Below are positions 7,495 to 15,710 of a stretch of DNA of 34,453 bases, piece after piece (the first letter of the stretch is position 1; each line of letters begins with the position of its first letter). Source of the DNA: Erysipelotrichaceae bacterium (GTDB lineage Bacteria > Bacillota_I > Bacilli_A > Erysipelotrichales > Erysipelotrichaceae); assembly GCA_029227155.1 (NCBI GenBank), contig JAQXZJ010000055.1:1-34453 (forward strand), given 5' to 3'. Made by a program: the position numbers and the translations under genes. The notes beneath the pieces were generated by a model. The model ran no database searches and was not told the origin of the DNA. It saw only the letters and a program-made list of their open reading frames with translations.

Positions 7495-8223
7495 TTATTT
7501 GAATGGAAAACGTTGTGAATACACCTGATACAATAATACTGCTGTCGCAATGGAAGCATTAAGAGAACTTACTGTTCCAACCATTGGGATACTGACACAA
7601 TAGTCACACTCTTTCTTCACCAAACGGCTGATTCCAAATCCTTCTGAACCAACAACAAGCACCAACGGTACATTATAATCAATCGCACGATAATCCTGCG
7701 CTTCATATCCATCTGCACCGCATACCCAAAATCCTTTTTCTTTTAATTCTTTTAAGGTTTGGGTTAAATTGGTCACTTGAGCAACCTTGACCGTGTCAAT
7801 CGCACCTGTAGAAACCTTCGCAACCGTCGCATTTAACGAAACAGAACGGTGTTTCCCAATAATGACACCATCCACTCCAACACAATCACACGTTCTCAAG
7901 ATGGCACCTAAATTGTGAGGATCCTCTAATCCATCTAACATGACCAATAATGGCTGTTTACCACTAGGAATTGCATTTAAAATCTCGTCTAATGAATACG
8001 TACGATATTCTTTGATTTGAGCTACAATTCCTTGATGCTTACTTGTCTTTACCAAAGTATCCAAACGATTTCGATTGACATATTGAATCATAACCTGATT
8101 TTTTCGTGCCAATTCTTCTATTTCTTTTTGATTACTTTTCTCCAATAAATAGAGTTGTTGAATCTCACTCTGATTCTTCAACATCTGCATCACAACATTT
8201 TTTCCATATACATATTGTGCCAT
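7495..8223 (-). CDS. rlmB: 23S rRNA (guanosine-2'-O-)-methyltransferase RlmB (TrmH/SpoU family)
   Basis: A 242-residue SPOUT methyltransferase. The N-terminal substrate-binding domain begins YVYGKNVVMQML, and the C-terminal knot domain has the three SpoU motifs: DPHNLGAILRTCDCVG near 104, VVGSEGFGISR near 190 and SIPMVGTVSSLNASIATAV near 210. The family methylates a ribose in the peptidyl-transferase region (G2251 in E. coli numbering). An in-frame ATG at 8238 lies inside mrnC; I prefer the ATG at 8223, which directly follows the mrnC stop codon and begins the conserved YGKN region. It is the middle gene of mrnC-rlmB-sigH, a standard Firmicute order. Confidence 0.93.
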   Translation of the reverse strand: MAQYVYGKNVVMQMLKNQSEIQQLYLLEKSNQKEIEELARKNQVMIQYVNRNRLDTLVKTSKHQGIVAQIKEYRTYSLDEILNAIPSGKQPLLVMLDGLEDPHNLGAILRTCDCVGVDGVIIGKHRSVSLNATVAKVSTGAIDTVKVAQVTNLTQTLKELKEKGFWVCGADGYEAQDYRAIDYNVPLVLVVGSEGFGISRLVKKECDYCVSIPMVGTVSSLNASIATAVLLYQVYSQRFPFK

Positions 8224-8224
8224 A

Positions 8225-8608
8225 TTACTCACCCACAATCGTCTTGATCACGTCCCAAATCTGTGTCAGACGCTCTTTCTGTCCTGTTAAATACCAATAG
8301 CCCCACAATGCCTCGAATCCAGTAGACATATGATAGGTTTGAACATCCGTGTTCTTGGGAACATTACCGCTTTTAGCATTTCTTCCCCGTTTATAAATTT
8401 CAATCTCTTCATCACTTAATAACTGTTGTTCTAATAAATAAGATATCAACTGCGCTTGTGCTTTTGCTGAAACATAATGTGTTGATAGCCGTTGCAATTG
8501 CTGAGGCTTCGCATTACTTTTTCGCACTAAATATTCCCGTACCATTAAGCTAAAATGAGCATCCCCGACAAACGCTAATGATAGTGAACTGATTTCTTTT
8601 ATTTCCAT
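8225..8608 (-). CDS. mrnC: Mini-ribonuclease III
   Basis: A 127-residue stand-alone RNase III catalytic domain without a double-stranded-RNA-binding domain, as in MrnC, which matures the ends of 23S rRNA. Visible motifs are LAFVGDAHFSLMVR near residue 11 (the GDA catalytic loop), KRGRNAKSGN near 69 and the second acidic motif STGFEALWGYWYL near 90. Upstream in-frame ATGs exist (8641, 8614), but the ATG at 8608 has an AAGAGG site at 7 nt. The gene follows cysS, its usual neighbour, and is separated from it here by a terminator. Confidence 0.93.
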   Translation of the reverse strand: MEIKEISSLSLAFVGDAHFSLMVREYLVRKSNAKPQQLQRLSTHYVSAKAQAQLISYLLEQQLLSDEEIEIYKRGRNAKSGNVPKNTDVQTYHMSTGFEALWGYWYLTGQKERLTQIWDVIKTIVGE

Positions 8609-8630
8609 ATCCATTCCTCTTATCTCTTTT

Positions 8631-8636
8631 ATTATA
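8631..8636 (-). promoter_or_regulatory. Possible -10 box for the mrnC-rlmB-sigH unit
   Basis: A perfect TATAAT on the minus strand, placing transcription start near 8624, 16 nt before the mrnC start. The -35 region at 17-nt spacing (TTTCTT) is poor. It falls immediately after the cysS terminator, where a new promoter is expected. Confidence 0.4.
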
Positions 8637-8650
8637 CACAATTTCTAATC

Positions 8651-8677
8651 GAAAAGAAAAGAACACGAATGTGTTCC
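8651..8677 (-). terminator. Intrinsic terminator after cysS
   Basis: On the minus strand GAACAC (8676-8671), loop ATTC, GTGTTC (8666-8661), then TTTTCTTTTC. It lies 8 nt after the cysS stop codon. Confidence 0.8.
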
Positions 8678-8684
8678 TTCTGTA

Positions 8685-10022
8685 TTATAGTAATCCTTTT
8701 TTTGTCAATTGCAAGCGATATTCGTCTGCTTTCGCAAAATCTTTCTGACTTTTTGCCTCATTCCATAATCGATAGGTCATTTTATCTTCATCAGTAACTA
8801 CGATTGGCTCAAATACAATTCCTAAAATCGATAACATTTTATTTAATGTTGCCAGATATTTCCCTACCTGAACCCAATCAACTTCTCTTACGCGTAAGGA
8901 TTGATTTAATACTTTCGTCGTTTCAAAGATTTCTGCATAAGCATTTGGAGTATTCAGATCATCTCTCATCGCATCCATAAACCGTTCAAAATGTTCGATA
9001 TCAATCGTATGTTCATCCAATGTTACATCTTGTAAGATAGCCTTTAAGGTTGCCTGTTTCCATGGAGCATACACCTTGTTAAATTCTTTTTGTGCAGCTT
9101 CAATCGCTTCTTCAGAATAATTCAAAGAATCACGATACCGTGCAGACAATAATATCCAACGAACAAAGTTGCTACCAAGACGCGCGATTTCATCTTTTGC
9201 CCACATCACATTCCCCATAGATTTGCTCATTTTTCCACCATTTAGATTCAACATTCCATTATGCATCCAGATATTTGCTAATGAATGATGATTGACCGCA
9301 ATGGATTGTGCAACTTCATTTTCATGATGAGGGAATTTTAAATCTTTTCCACCACCATGAATATCAATCATATGATGATCAAATTCTTTTCCAATCATGA
9401 CGACACATTCTGTATGCCAACCAGGACGGCCTTTTCCCCAATAGGAATCCCATTTAATTCCTGCTTCTGTCTGTTTCCATAAAGCAAAATCTAAAGGATT
9501 CCGTTTCTTAGAGTTTTCATCAATTCGAGCCCCTACTTGTAGCTCTTCAATATTCTGATGAGATAGTTGTCCATATCCTTTAATCTTATCAACACTAAAG
9601 AAAACATCTCCATCTACCTCATATGCATATCCTTCATCAACCAACTGTTTGACAAATTCAATGATATCATCCATTGTTTGTGTTACTTGTGGAGCTGCTG
9701 ATAAAGGAATGGTATGTAACATTTTACGAACTTGATCATATGCTTCCATATATCGATTCGCAATTACCCGTTCTTCTACGCCCTCTTCCAAGGCTTTGTT
9801 AATGATTTTATCGTCAACATCCGTATAGTTTGATACATATTTTACTTTATAGCCATCTTCTTCTAACACTCTTCTTAGTGTATCAAAAACAACAATCGGT
9901 CTAGCATTTCCAATATGCACATGATTATATACCGTAGGTCCGCACACATACATGCTAACCTCACCCTCTACAACAGGTTTCAATTCTTCCATTTGTAAAC
10001 TTTTAGAGTTATATAGTTTCAT
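8685..10022 (-). CDS. cysS: Cysteinyl-tRNA synthetase
   Basis: A 445-residue class I synthetase that charges tRNA-Cys with cysteine. The HIGH-type motif is HIGN (36-39), the zinc ligands include Cys27 (YVCGPT), Cys206 (WHTEC) and the HHENE motif near 232-236, and KMSKS is at 264-268. The C-terminal anticodon-binding region is slightly shorter than in E. coli but complete. The start has an AAAGGAAATG-type site. Expression should be controlled by the T-box leader directly upstream, whose specifier reads UGC (Cys). In many Firmicutes cysS is followed by mrnC and rlmB, as here. Confidence 0.97.
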   Translation of the reverse strand: MKLYNSKSLQMEELKPVVEGEVSMYVCGPTVYNHVHIGNARPIVVFDTLRRVLEEDGYKVKYVSNYTDVDDKIINKALEEGVEERVIANRYMEAYDQVRKMLHTIPLSAAPQVTQTMDDIIEFVKQLVDEGYAYEVDGDVFFSVDKIKGYGQLSHQNIEELQVGARIDENSKKRNPLDFALWKQTEAGIKWDSYWGKGRPGWHTECVVMIGKEFDHHMIDIHGGGKDLKFPHHENEVAQSIAVNHHSLANIWMHNGMLNLNGGKMSKSMGNVMWAKDEIARLGSNFVRWILLSARYRDSLNYSEEAIEAAQKEFNKVYAPWKQATLKAILQDVTLDEHTIDIEHFERFMDAMRDDLNTPNAYAEIFETTKVLNQSLRVREVDWVQVGKYLATLNKMLSILGIVFEPIVVTDEDKMTYRLWNEAKSQKDFAKADEYRLQLTKKGLL

Positions 10023-10045
10023 CTTTCATTTCCTTTCTATCAAAT

Positions 10046-10310
10046 AAAAAACGTCTCTAATCAAGAGACGATAATTCCGCGGTTCCACTCTTATTGAACA
10101 CAATTGTTCCACTCAATTTGTTAACGCCAACAACGTCTTGTTCTACACAAGCCCTCCTAGGTGCATTCCAACTGTTTCTACTTGAAGCTCTTTCACCAAT
10201 ACAAGCTTTCTCTAACAAGTTCCACAATCCTCTTTCCTCATCTTCAGTTTTAAACACTATATCAAATTCATCACTCATTTTCAAGATATCTAACCGTTCC
10301 TGATTTATTT
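10046..10310 (-). promoter_or_regulatory. T-box riboswitch (tRNA-Cys) controlling cysS
   Basis: The T-box core AGTGGAACCGCGG lies at 10089-10077 on the minus strand, followed by a terminator stem CGTCTCT/AGAGACG (10070-10064 with 10058-10052) and a T-run to 10046. In stem I the usual terminal-loop sequence GAGAAAGC...GGTGAAAG is at about 10212-10185. The specifier region reads GAA-TGC-ACC at 10168-10160, so the specifier codon is UGC, cysteine. Uncharged tRNA-Cys should pair with UGC and, through its acceptor end, with the T-box bulge, favouring the antiterminator. An open reading frame across this RNA (about 10057-10284) is a by-product and not a gene. Confidence 0.93.
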
Positions 10311-10312
10311 CC

Positions 10313-10343
10313 TTGGAAATAATTGAAAAAACAGTGTTATACT
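10313..10343 (+). promoter_or_regulatory. Promoter of the PHP phosphatase gene
   Basis: An extended -10, TG-T-TATACT (10335-10343), with an imperfect -35 TTGGAA (10313-10318) at a long 19-nt spacer. On the opposite strand TATAAC (10341-10336) may be the -10 of cysS. The core TTATA-C-TATAA is symmetric, so the two divergent promoters may overlap almost completely. Confidence 0.45.
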
Positions 10344-10372
10344 ATAAAAGAGTATAGAATTGAGGGAAGAAA

Positions 10373-11095
10373 ATGAAAGATTTAATTGATATCCATACCC
10401 ATTCCATTTCCAGTGGACATGCTTATAGTACACTTCAAGAAAACATTCAAGCAGCCATGGAAAAGGGATTGAAATACTATGGTCTTAGTGATCATGCGCC
10501 AGAAATGCCAGGGGCATCTCATGGAATACACTTTGGAAATATGCGAGTGATTCCAAAAGAACTCAACGGATTAACGATTCTAACCGGAGTTGAATTGAAT
10601 ATCATGGATCCTAAAGGAACGGTTGATTTGAAGGAACATACCATTGCAAATCTAGATTATGCAATCGCTTCTTTACATATTCCTTGCTTTACACCAACAA
10701 CCAAAGAAGACCATACCCAAGCCTATCTAGAAGTATTAAAAAATCCTTACTTGAAAGTATTGGGACATCCAGATGATGGACGTTTCCCATTTGATGTAGA
10801 AGCTGTAATAAAACAAGCGAAGCAATATCATGTAGCAATCGAAATCAATAACTCTAGCTTAAAACCAGATGCTTTCCGAGTAAATGCAAAAGAAACATTA
10901 AGAGAAGTCCTTCACTATTGCACACTGTATCAAGTACCTGTAATTATGAGTTCTGATGCTCATATTTCCTATGATATCGGAAACCATCAATATGCAGAAC
11001 AGTTCTTACAGGAACAGAATTTTGATCCTGAACTAATCATTAACTATCATGAACATTTAATCAAAGAATATATCCTTGATCCAAAAAGGGTTTGA
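10373..11095 (+). CDS. PHP-domain phosphatase, YcdX-like
   Basis: A 240-residue PHP (polymerase and histidinol phosphatase) metal-dependent phosphoesterase. Metal-binding motifs are DIHTHS (His8, His10), LSDHAP near residue 41, a glutamate in TGVELN near 75, LGHPD near 130 and SSDAH near 199. The size and the GIHFGN/SDHAPEMPGA segments are closest to the YcdX type, trinuclear-metal phosphatases whose substrates are largely undefined; histidinol-phosphatase (HisK) is a less likely alternative. The start has a GAGGGAAGAAA site. It is the only plus-strand gene of the window, convergent with glgA, and its stop codon is part of the shared terminator stem. Confidence 0.85.
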   Translation: MKDLIDIHTHSISSGHAYSTLQENIQAAMEKGLKYYGLSDHAPEMPGASHGIHFGNMRVIPKELNGLTILTGVELNIMDPKGTVDLKEHTIANLDYAIASLHIPCFTPTTKEDHTQAYLEVLKNPYLKVLGHPDDGRFPFDVEAVIKQAKQYHVAIEINNSSLKPDAFRVNAKETLREVLHYCTLYQVPVIMSSDAHISYDIGNHQYAEQFLQEQNFDPELIINYHEHLIKEYILDPKRV

Positions 11096-11116
11096 ATCAT
11101 ATGATCCAAACCCTTT
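11086..11116. terminator. Bidirectional terminator between PHP gene and glgA
   Basis: AAGGGTTTG (11086-11094) pairs with CAAACCCTT (11107-11115). The loop contains a further palindrome (ATCATATGAT), so the stem can extend almost to the centre. A T-run follows on the plus strand and an A-run precedes it, so the hairpin can serve both converging units. Confidence 0.85.
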
Positions 11117-11120
11117 TTTC

Positions 11121-12554
11121 TTACATACTTTCGTATAAATCAATATACTTGCGACAGCTTGCTTCCCAAGAAACATCTGCCTTCATTGCATTTTGTACCA
11201 GTTTCTTCCAATCTTCCTTCTGCATGTAATATACATAAATTGCATACTTGATCATATTCATCATATCATCACTGCTGAAGTTCGCAAAAGTGAATCCGGT
11301 ACCTTCTTTGGTATATTGGTTATAAGGAATAACGGTATCCTTTAAACCACCAGTTTCTCTTACGATTGGCAAGGTTCCATAACGCATAGAAATTAATTGT
11401 GACAATCCACATGGTTCAAACAAAGATGGCATTAAGAAGGCATCTACACCTGCATAAATCTTATGTGCCAATTCTTCATTATATCCACAATAGTAAACTG
11501 CACGTCTTGGGAAACGATATTCAATCTGCTTGAATTCATTTTCTACATTGGTTTCTCCAGTACCCAAGATAACGAGTTGTACATCTTGTCCCATCAATTC
11601 ATACATTTTTTCAATTAATAGGTAAACACCCTTTTGCCACGTCAAACGAGATACCATACCAATCAAAAGAACATCATCCGCAACCCGTAATCCCATTGCT
11701 TCCTGAAGAGCTTTCTTATTTGCAGCTTTATTCTTCACAAATGATTTGACATCATAATTCTTCGTCAACAATGGATCAGTCTTTGGATTCCACAAATCGA
11801 TATCAATACCATTAACAATTCCACTCAGATCCCAAGAACGACTTGCTAATACGCTTTCCATGCATTCACCAAAATCCTTCGTTAGAATCTCATGAGCATA
11901 GGTATCAGAAACTGTAGTAATCTTATCTGCATATAGAATACCAGCCTTCATGAAACTAATTCCGTTATGAAAACGAAGCGTTCCATCAAAGTAATATCTC
12001 ATATCAATACCTAAACAACTAGATAACATATCAGCTCCAAAATTACCTTGGAAAGCTAAGTTATGAATCGTAAAGACATGTTTGATTCGTTGATACCGTT
12101 CATCATCACGATAATGATCTTTACACATCAATGGCAACATACCTGTATGCCAGTCATGACTATGAATGATATCTGGGAAATAATTAATGTGATGCAATAA
12201 TTCTAATACTGCTTTTGTAAAGAAAGCAAAACGTTCTCCATCATCATCATATCCATACAAACCACCACGTTCAAAGTATCCTTGATGTTCCACAAAATAG
12301 TAAACAACTTCATTTGCTGTACAAGAATAAATCGTCGCAACTGAATGCAAATTACCGGAATGAACATCATAAGAACATACTTTTTCTAATTGATCTTTAT
12401 TGTTATTAACAATTTTTAAGTACAATGGCATGATTACTCTAGCATCATAACCTTTGCGAACTAATTCTTTTGGTAAAGATCCAATAACATCAGCTAATCC
12501 ACCACTTTTAATAAATGGCAAACCTTCCGATGCAACAAATAGAATAGATTCCAT
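11121..12554 (-). CDS. glgA: Glycogen synthase (ADP-glucose)
   Basis: A 477-residue GT5 glucosyltransferase that adds glucose from ADP-glucose to the non-reducing ends of glycogen. The N-terminal Rossmann domain begins SILFVASEGLPF with the ADP-glucose-binding KSGGLADV at 16-23. HDWHTG near residue 138 and, in the second domain, SRLTWQKG near 305 and the PSLFEPCGLSQL motif near 378 with the catalytic glutamate are all present. The length is normal. It is the last gene of glgC-glgD-glgA: 10 nt after glgD and followed by a strong terminator. Confidence 0.96.
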   Translation of the reverse strand: MESILFVASEGLPFIKSGGLADVIGSLPKELVRKGYDARVIMPLYLKIVNNNKDQLEKVCSYDVHSGNLHSVATIYSCTANEVVYYFVEHQGYFERGGLYGYDDDGERFAFFTKAVLELLHHINYFPDIIHSHDWHTGMLPLMCKDHYRDDERYQRIKHVFTIHNLAFQGNFGADMLSSCLGIDMRYYFDGTLRFHNGISFMKAGILYADKITTVSDTYAHEILTKDFGECMESVLASRSWDLSGIVNGIDIDLWNPKTDPLLTKNYDVKSFVKNKAANKKALQEAMGLRVADDVLLIGMVSRLTWQKGVYLLIEKMYELMGQDVQLVILGTGETNVENEFKQIEYRFPRRAVYYCGYNEELAHKIYAGVDAFLMPSLFEPCGLSQLISMRYGTLPIVRETGGLKDTVIPYNQYTKEGTGFTFANFSSDDMMNMIKYAIYVYYMQKEDWKKLVQNAMKADVSWEASCRKYIDLYESM

Positions 12555-12564
12555 CAGTTACCTC

Positions 12565-13683
12565 CTAAATGCGATCACGACGTTTAATATATACAAGAGC
12601 ATCTCTTGTACCAACAATCTCTTTCACATTCTCAATCTTAGCTTTTTTATCTACAACTGCATATTCAATCACTGCATCTTCACCAATATAAGTTTCTGGC
12701 AAGATAATTGAATTCTTGATCTTACATCCTTTACGAATCGTAACACCACGTCCTAATACGCAATTTTCCAATTCGCCTTCAACACGACATCCATTTGCAA
12801 TCAGACAGTTCTTAACTTTTGCATCTGAAGAATAGAATGCAGGCGCAGAGTCATTGGTTCTTGTATGAATTGGCCATTCATCCTTAAATAATTGTTTCGC
12901 CTTCTTATGGTCAATTAATTGCATGTTTGCTTCATAATAACGATCCAAAGAATTGATACATGCACAATATCCACGATATGCAAATCCCTTAATATTCAAA
13001 GGAACAACCACATCAGCCAAGATATCTTTGAAAGTATATAAAGAACTTGTACGAGCAGCTTCATATACTAAATCCATAAACAATTTTCTAGACAATACAT
13101 ATGTATCCAAAGATACATTGCGTTTCTTATATTGACCAGCATTGATCGCAATCGATTCAATCCGTTTTTCTTTATCCATCGTCAAAGTTGTACAACCGAT
13201 AAAGTTTTCATTCGCATCATCAATCGTCTTATAGACAACAGTCACATCCGCATTCGATTCAATATGTGCTTTGATTACTTCATTATAATCCAAAGAGTAC
13301 ACCATATAACCAGGCGCAATGACTACATATTTTTCATTGCTTTCTTCAATAAACTGCATATTTTGAAGATAAGCATTGATATCATGATTATAAATACCAG
13401 TCGTAATTTCATTAGATTCTCCATAAAGAATCTGTAAATGACCACGTTTTGAGTTGATATTATAATGACGACCTGTGCCTAACTGTTCAATCAAAGAACG
13501 TGGTTGTTTCTTAACAAATACCTTCAAATTAGAAATCCCTGAATTTGACATATTTGATACAACAAAGTCAATTAAACGATATCTTCCTAAAAATGAGATT
13601 GCAGGAATTGGACGATATTCCATCAATCCTTCTACACGCATATGATCACTTTCAAATGATACAATACCTAGTACATCACTCAT
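12565..13683 (-). CDS. glgD: Glucose-1-phosphate adenylyltransferase, GlgD (regulatory) subunit
   Basis: A 372-residue paralogue of GlgC. It keeps the nucleotidyltransferase and left-handed beta-helix layout (YRLIDFVVSNMSNSGI near 35, hexapeptide repeats from about residue 290). The N-terminal GGxGTRL loop of GlgC is replaced by a SFESDHM-type sequence, and the catalytic residues are degenerate. In Firmicutes GlgD partners GlgC to form the active, more strongly regulated ADP-glucose pyrophosphorylase. A GTG at 13692 is in frame, but the ATG at 13683 has a GAGG site at 8 nt that overlaps the glgC stop. Not a pseudogene: the frame is intact and the loss is family-wide. Confidence 0.93.
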   Translation of the reverse strand: MSDVLGIVSFESDHMRVEGLMEYRPIPAISFLGRYRLIDFVVSNMSNSGISNLKVFVKKQPRSLIEQLGTGRHYNINSKRGHLQILYGESNEITTGIYNHDINAYLQNMQFIEESNEKYVVIAPGYMVYSLDYNEVIKAHIESNADVTVVYKTIDDANENFIGCTTLTMDKEKRIESIAINAGQYKKRNVSLDTYVLSRKLFMDLVYEAARTSSLYTFKDILADVVVPLNIKGFAYRGYCACINSLDRYYEANMQLIDHKKAKQLFKDEWPIHTRTNDSAPAFYSSDAKVKNCLIANGCRVEGELENCVLGRGVTIRKGCKIKNSIILPETYIGEDAVIEYAVVDKKAKIENVKEIVGTRDALVYIKRRDRI

Positions 13684-13693
13684 TATTGCCACC

Positions 13694-14824
13694 TCATTTC
13701 GTCACTTTCTTTTTCGCAATCAATTGAATATCGCCATCTTTTGCACCAAGTTCTACACCTTCACCAATAGTTACACCTTCTGCAACGATTACGCGTTCCA
13801 ATCTTGCACCTTTTTCAATTACTACATTTGGCATGATAACAGAATCTTTAACATAAGCTCCTTCTTCTACTGTTACATCAGTAAACAATACAGAGCCTTC
13901 AACATTACCATCAATGACACATCCTTGGTTAATGAAAGAATGTTTAACTTCTGCTTTGTCGGAAATAAATTGAGGTGTTGTTGCAACATCTTCTGTATAG
14001 ATCTTCCATGAATTATCAGCTAGATCCAAACGATTCTTTTCATCCAACAAGTCCATATTTGCTTCCCAAAGAGAATTGATCGTTCCAACATCTTTCCAAT
14101 AACCATCAAATTTCCAAGCAAAAACATTTCTTCCTGTATCAATAAAATGAGGAATAATATTTTTACCAAAGTCATGTGCAGATTCTTCGATCTTTTCATC
14201 TTCAATCAAAGCTTTCCGCAACAATTTCCAATTGAAGATATAAATACCCATTGAAGCCAAATTACTCTTAGGTACTGGTGGTTTTTCTTCAAATTCAATA
14301 ATACGGTCATTATCATCCGTATTCATAATTCCAAACCGACTTGCCTCACTCATTGGTACTTCTAATACTGCAATCGTAACATCAGCACCTTTTTCTTTAT
14401 GATGAGCCAACATTTTTGAATAGTCCATTTTATAAATATGGTCACCAGATAAAATCAGAACATATTCTGGATCATATTGATCGACAAAGTCGATATTCTG
14501 TGTAATTGCATCAGCTGTACCACGATACAATCCAAATCCACTATCCTTTTCCCGTGGTGGCAATACAAATACGCCACTATCCTTGGCATCCAAACCCCAA
14601 CGATGATCTTGAGCAACGTAAGAGTTCAAAAATACAGATTCGTATTGTGTTAGTACACCAACTACATCTACATTGGAGTTAGCACAGTTACTTAAAGGAA
14701 AGTCGATAATCCGATATTTCCCACCATAGTAAACTGCAGGTTTTGCGACTTTTTTCGTTAAGTCATATAGCCGTGTTCCTCGACCCCCAGCAAGAATCAT
14801 GGCTAGCATGTTATTTTGTCTCAT
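13694..14824 (-). CDS. glgC: Glucose-1-phosphate adenylyltransferase, catalytic subunit
   Basis: A 376-residue ADP-glucose pyrophosphorylase (glucose-1-phosphate plus ATP gives ADP-glucose and PPi), the committed step of glycogen synthesis. The catalytic loop LAGGRGTRL is at residues 11-19, followed by [19 protein letters not shown], a metal-site [11 protein letters not shown] near 122 and EEKPPVPKS near 180. A C-terminal beta-helix carries the hexapeptide repeats. The start at 14824 has a GAGAGGAG site at 6 nt. It heads glgC-glgD-glgA under a promoter with an upstream cre site. The absence of a second glgC points to a GlgC/GlgD heterotetramer. Confidence 0.96.
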   Translation of the reverse strand: MRQNNMLAMILAGGRGTRLYDLTKKVAKPAVYYGGKYRIIDFPLSNCANSNVDVVGVLTQYESVFLNSYVAQDHRWGLDAKDSGVFVLPPREKDSGFGLYRGTADAITQNIDFVDQYDPEYVLILSGDHIYKMDYSKMLAHHKEKGADVTIAVLEVPMSEASRFGIMNTDDNDRIIEFEEKPPVPKSNLASMGIYIFNWKLLRKALIEDEKIEESAHDFGKNIIPHFIDTGRNVFAWKFDGYWKDVGTINSLWEANMDLLDEKNRLDLADNSWKIYTEDVATTPQFISDKAEVKHSFINQGCVIDGNVEGSVLFTDVTVEEGAYVKDSVIMPNVVIEKGARLERVIVAEGVTIGEGVELGAKDGDIQLIAKKKVTK

Positions 14825-14849
14825 AGAGCTCTCCTCTCATTCTAAAGTT

Positions 14850-14878
14850 ATTATACTATTTATTTGAAGAAATAAAAG
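14850..14878 (-). promoter_or_regulatory. Promoter of glgCDA
   Basis: A perfect -10 TATAAT (14855-14850); at 17-nt spacing the -35 is CTTTTA (14878-14873), a poor match to TTGACA. Start of transcription would be near 14843. A good -10 without a good -35 is typical of activator-dependent promoters, and a cre site lies just upstream. Confidence 0.6.
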
Positions 14879-14886
14879 GATAAATC

Positions 14887-14901
14887 TGCAACCGCTTACA
14901 A
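14887..14901 (-). promoter_or_regulatory. cre site (CcpA operator) upstream of glgC
   Basis: Minus-strand TTGTAAGCGGTTGCA fits the consensus WTGNAANCGNWNNCW at every fixed position. It begins 31 nt upstream of the -10 box, about -44 to -58 from the predicted start. That position is used for CcpA activation in Bacillus (ackA, pta type), not for road-block repression. Confidence 0.7.
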
Positions 14902-14957
14902 TTTATTTAAAAACTTGTTATTTTTTACAAATTTTTATAGTGATCTATAAAGCCGTT

Positions 14958-14990
14958 ACAGAAAGAAACAGGATTTCCCATCCTGTTTCT
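14958..14990 (-). terminator. Terminator after npdA
   Basis: Minus-strand AGAAACAGGAT (14990-14980), loop GGGAA, ATCCTGTTTCT (14974-14964), then TTTCTG. The 11-bp stem overlaps the npdA stop codon. The T-tract is interrupted, so it may be leaky. Confidence 0.7.
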
Positions 14991-15705
14991 ACTGTAGTTT
15001 AGAAAATACAGATCCTAATGACTGATGCAACAACAGATCCGCATTTCGATCAAAATCTGTTACTGTTTTATTAATTAATACTAAATGATCTCCTCTGAAA
15101 TAACGAATCATTCCCGCAGCTGGATAAACAGACAATGAAGTACCTGCTACAATCAGTAGATCTGCATGTTGGATCGCAGATAACGCTTGTTGAATATCCT
15201 GTTCTTTTAGTGGTTCTTCATATAATACAACATCAGGCTTAATCATCCCACCACACTCACAATGGGGAACCCCACTTTGTTGCATAATTGCATCCACATC
15301 ATAGAACTTTCCACATTTCGTACAATAGTTCCGTAAAACGGAACCATGTAACTCAATGACCCGTTCACTTCCTGCCTTTTGATGTAAACCATCAATATTC
15401 TGGGTCACAATAGTAATCTGTTTCCCTTGTTTCTCCCAATCTGACAATACTTGATGTGTAATATTTGGCAAAGCTTCTGGAAATACCATCCGTTCTTTAT
15501 AAAATTCATAGAATTCTTTTGGACGTTGTAGAAAGAAGGAATGAGAAACGATTTCTTCTGGTCGATATGCATATTCTTGTTGGAAGATTCCATTTGCAGA
15601 ACGGAAATCTGGTATTCCACTTTCAGTGGACACTCCCGCACCACCAAAGAACACAATCCTCTGAGCTTCGTTGACCCATTTTCTTAATTGTTCAATTGCA
15701 TCCAT
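14989..15705 (-). CDS. npdA: NAD-dependent protein deacylase (sirtuin)
   Basis: A 238-residue Sir2 enzyme that removes acyl groups from lysines using NAD. Motifs: GAGVS (22-26), the IPDFRS loop near 31-36, TQNID (101-105), catalytic His120 in ELHGS, a zinc site C128-x2-C131 and C149-x-C151, and GTSLSVYPA near 190. The second zinc pair is C-x-C, one residue tighter than the usual CxxC. An ATG at 15714 overlaps the folT stop; the ATG at 15705 has an AAAGGGTG site at good spacing and is preferred. It is the last gene of ung-folC-folT-npdA. Confidence 0.92.
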   Translation of the reverse strand: MDAIEQLRKWVNEAQRIVFFGGAGVSTESGIPDFRSANGIFQQEYAYRPEEIVSHSFFLQRPKEFYEFYKERMVFPEALPNITHQVLSDWEKQGKQITIVTQNIDGLHQKAGSERVIELHGSVLRNYCTKCGKFYDVDAIMQQSGVPHCECGGMIKPDVVLYEEPLKEQDIQQALSAIQHADLLIVAGTSLSVYPAAGMIRYFRGDHLVLINKTVTDFDRNADLLLHQSLGSVFSKLQ

Positions 15706-15710
15706 ATGAA

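Noticed and set aside
10057-10284. 75-codon open frame upstream of cysS
   Set aside because: It lies entirely within the T-box leader and its sequence is explained by conserved RNA motifs (specifier region, T-box, terminator).
12565-13683. glgD as a decayed duplicate of glgC
   Set aside because: The frame is intact, the loss of catalytic residues is normal for GlgD, and it is tightly coupled to glgC with a good ribosome binding site.
14940-14962. A third cre-like sequence (TGTAACGG) before glgC
   Set aside because: It lacks the required base between TGTAA and CG and does not match the second half of the consensus.
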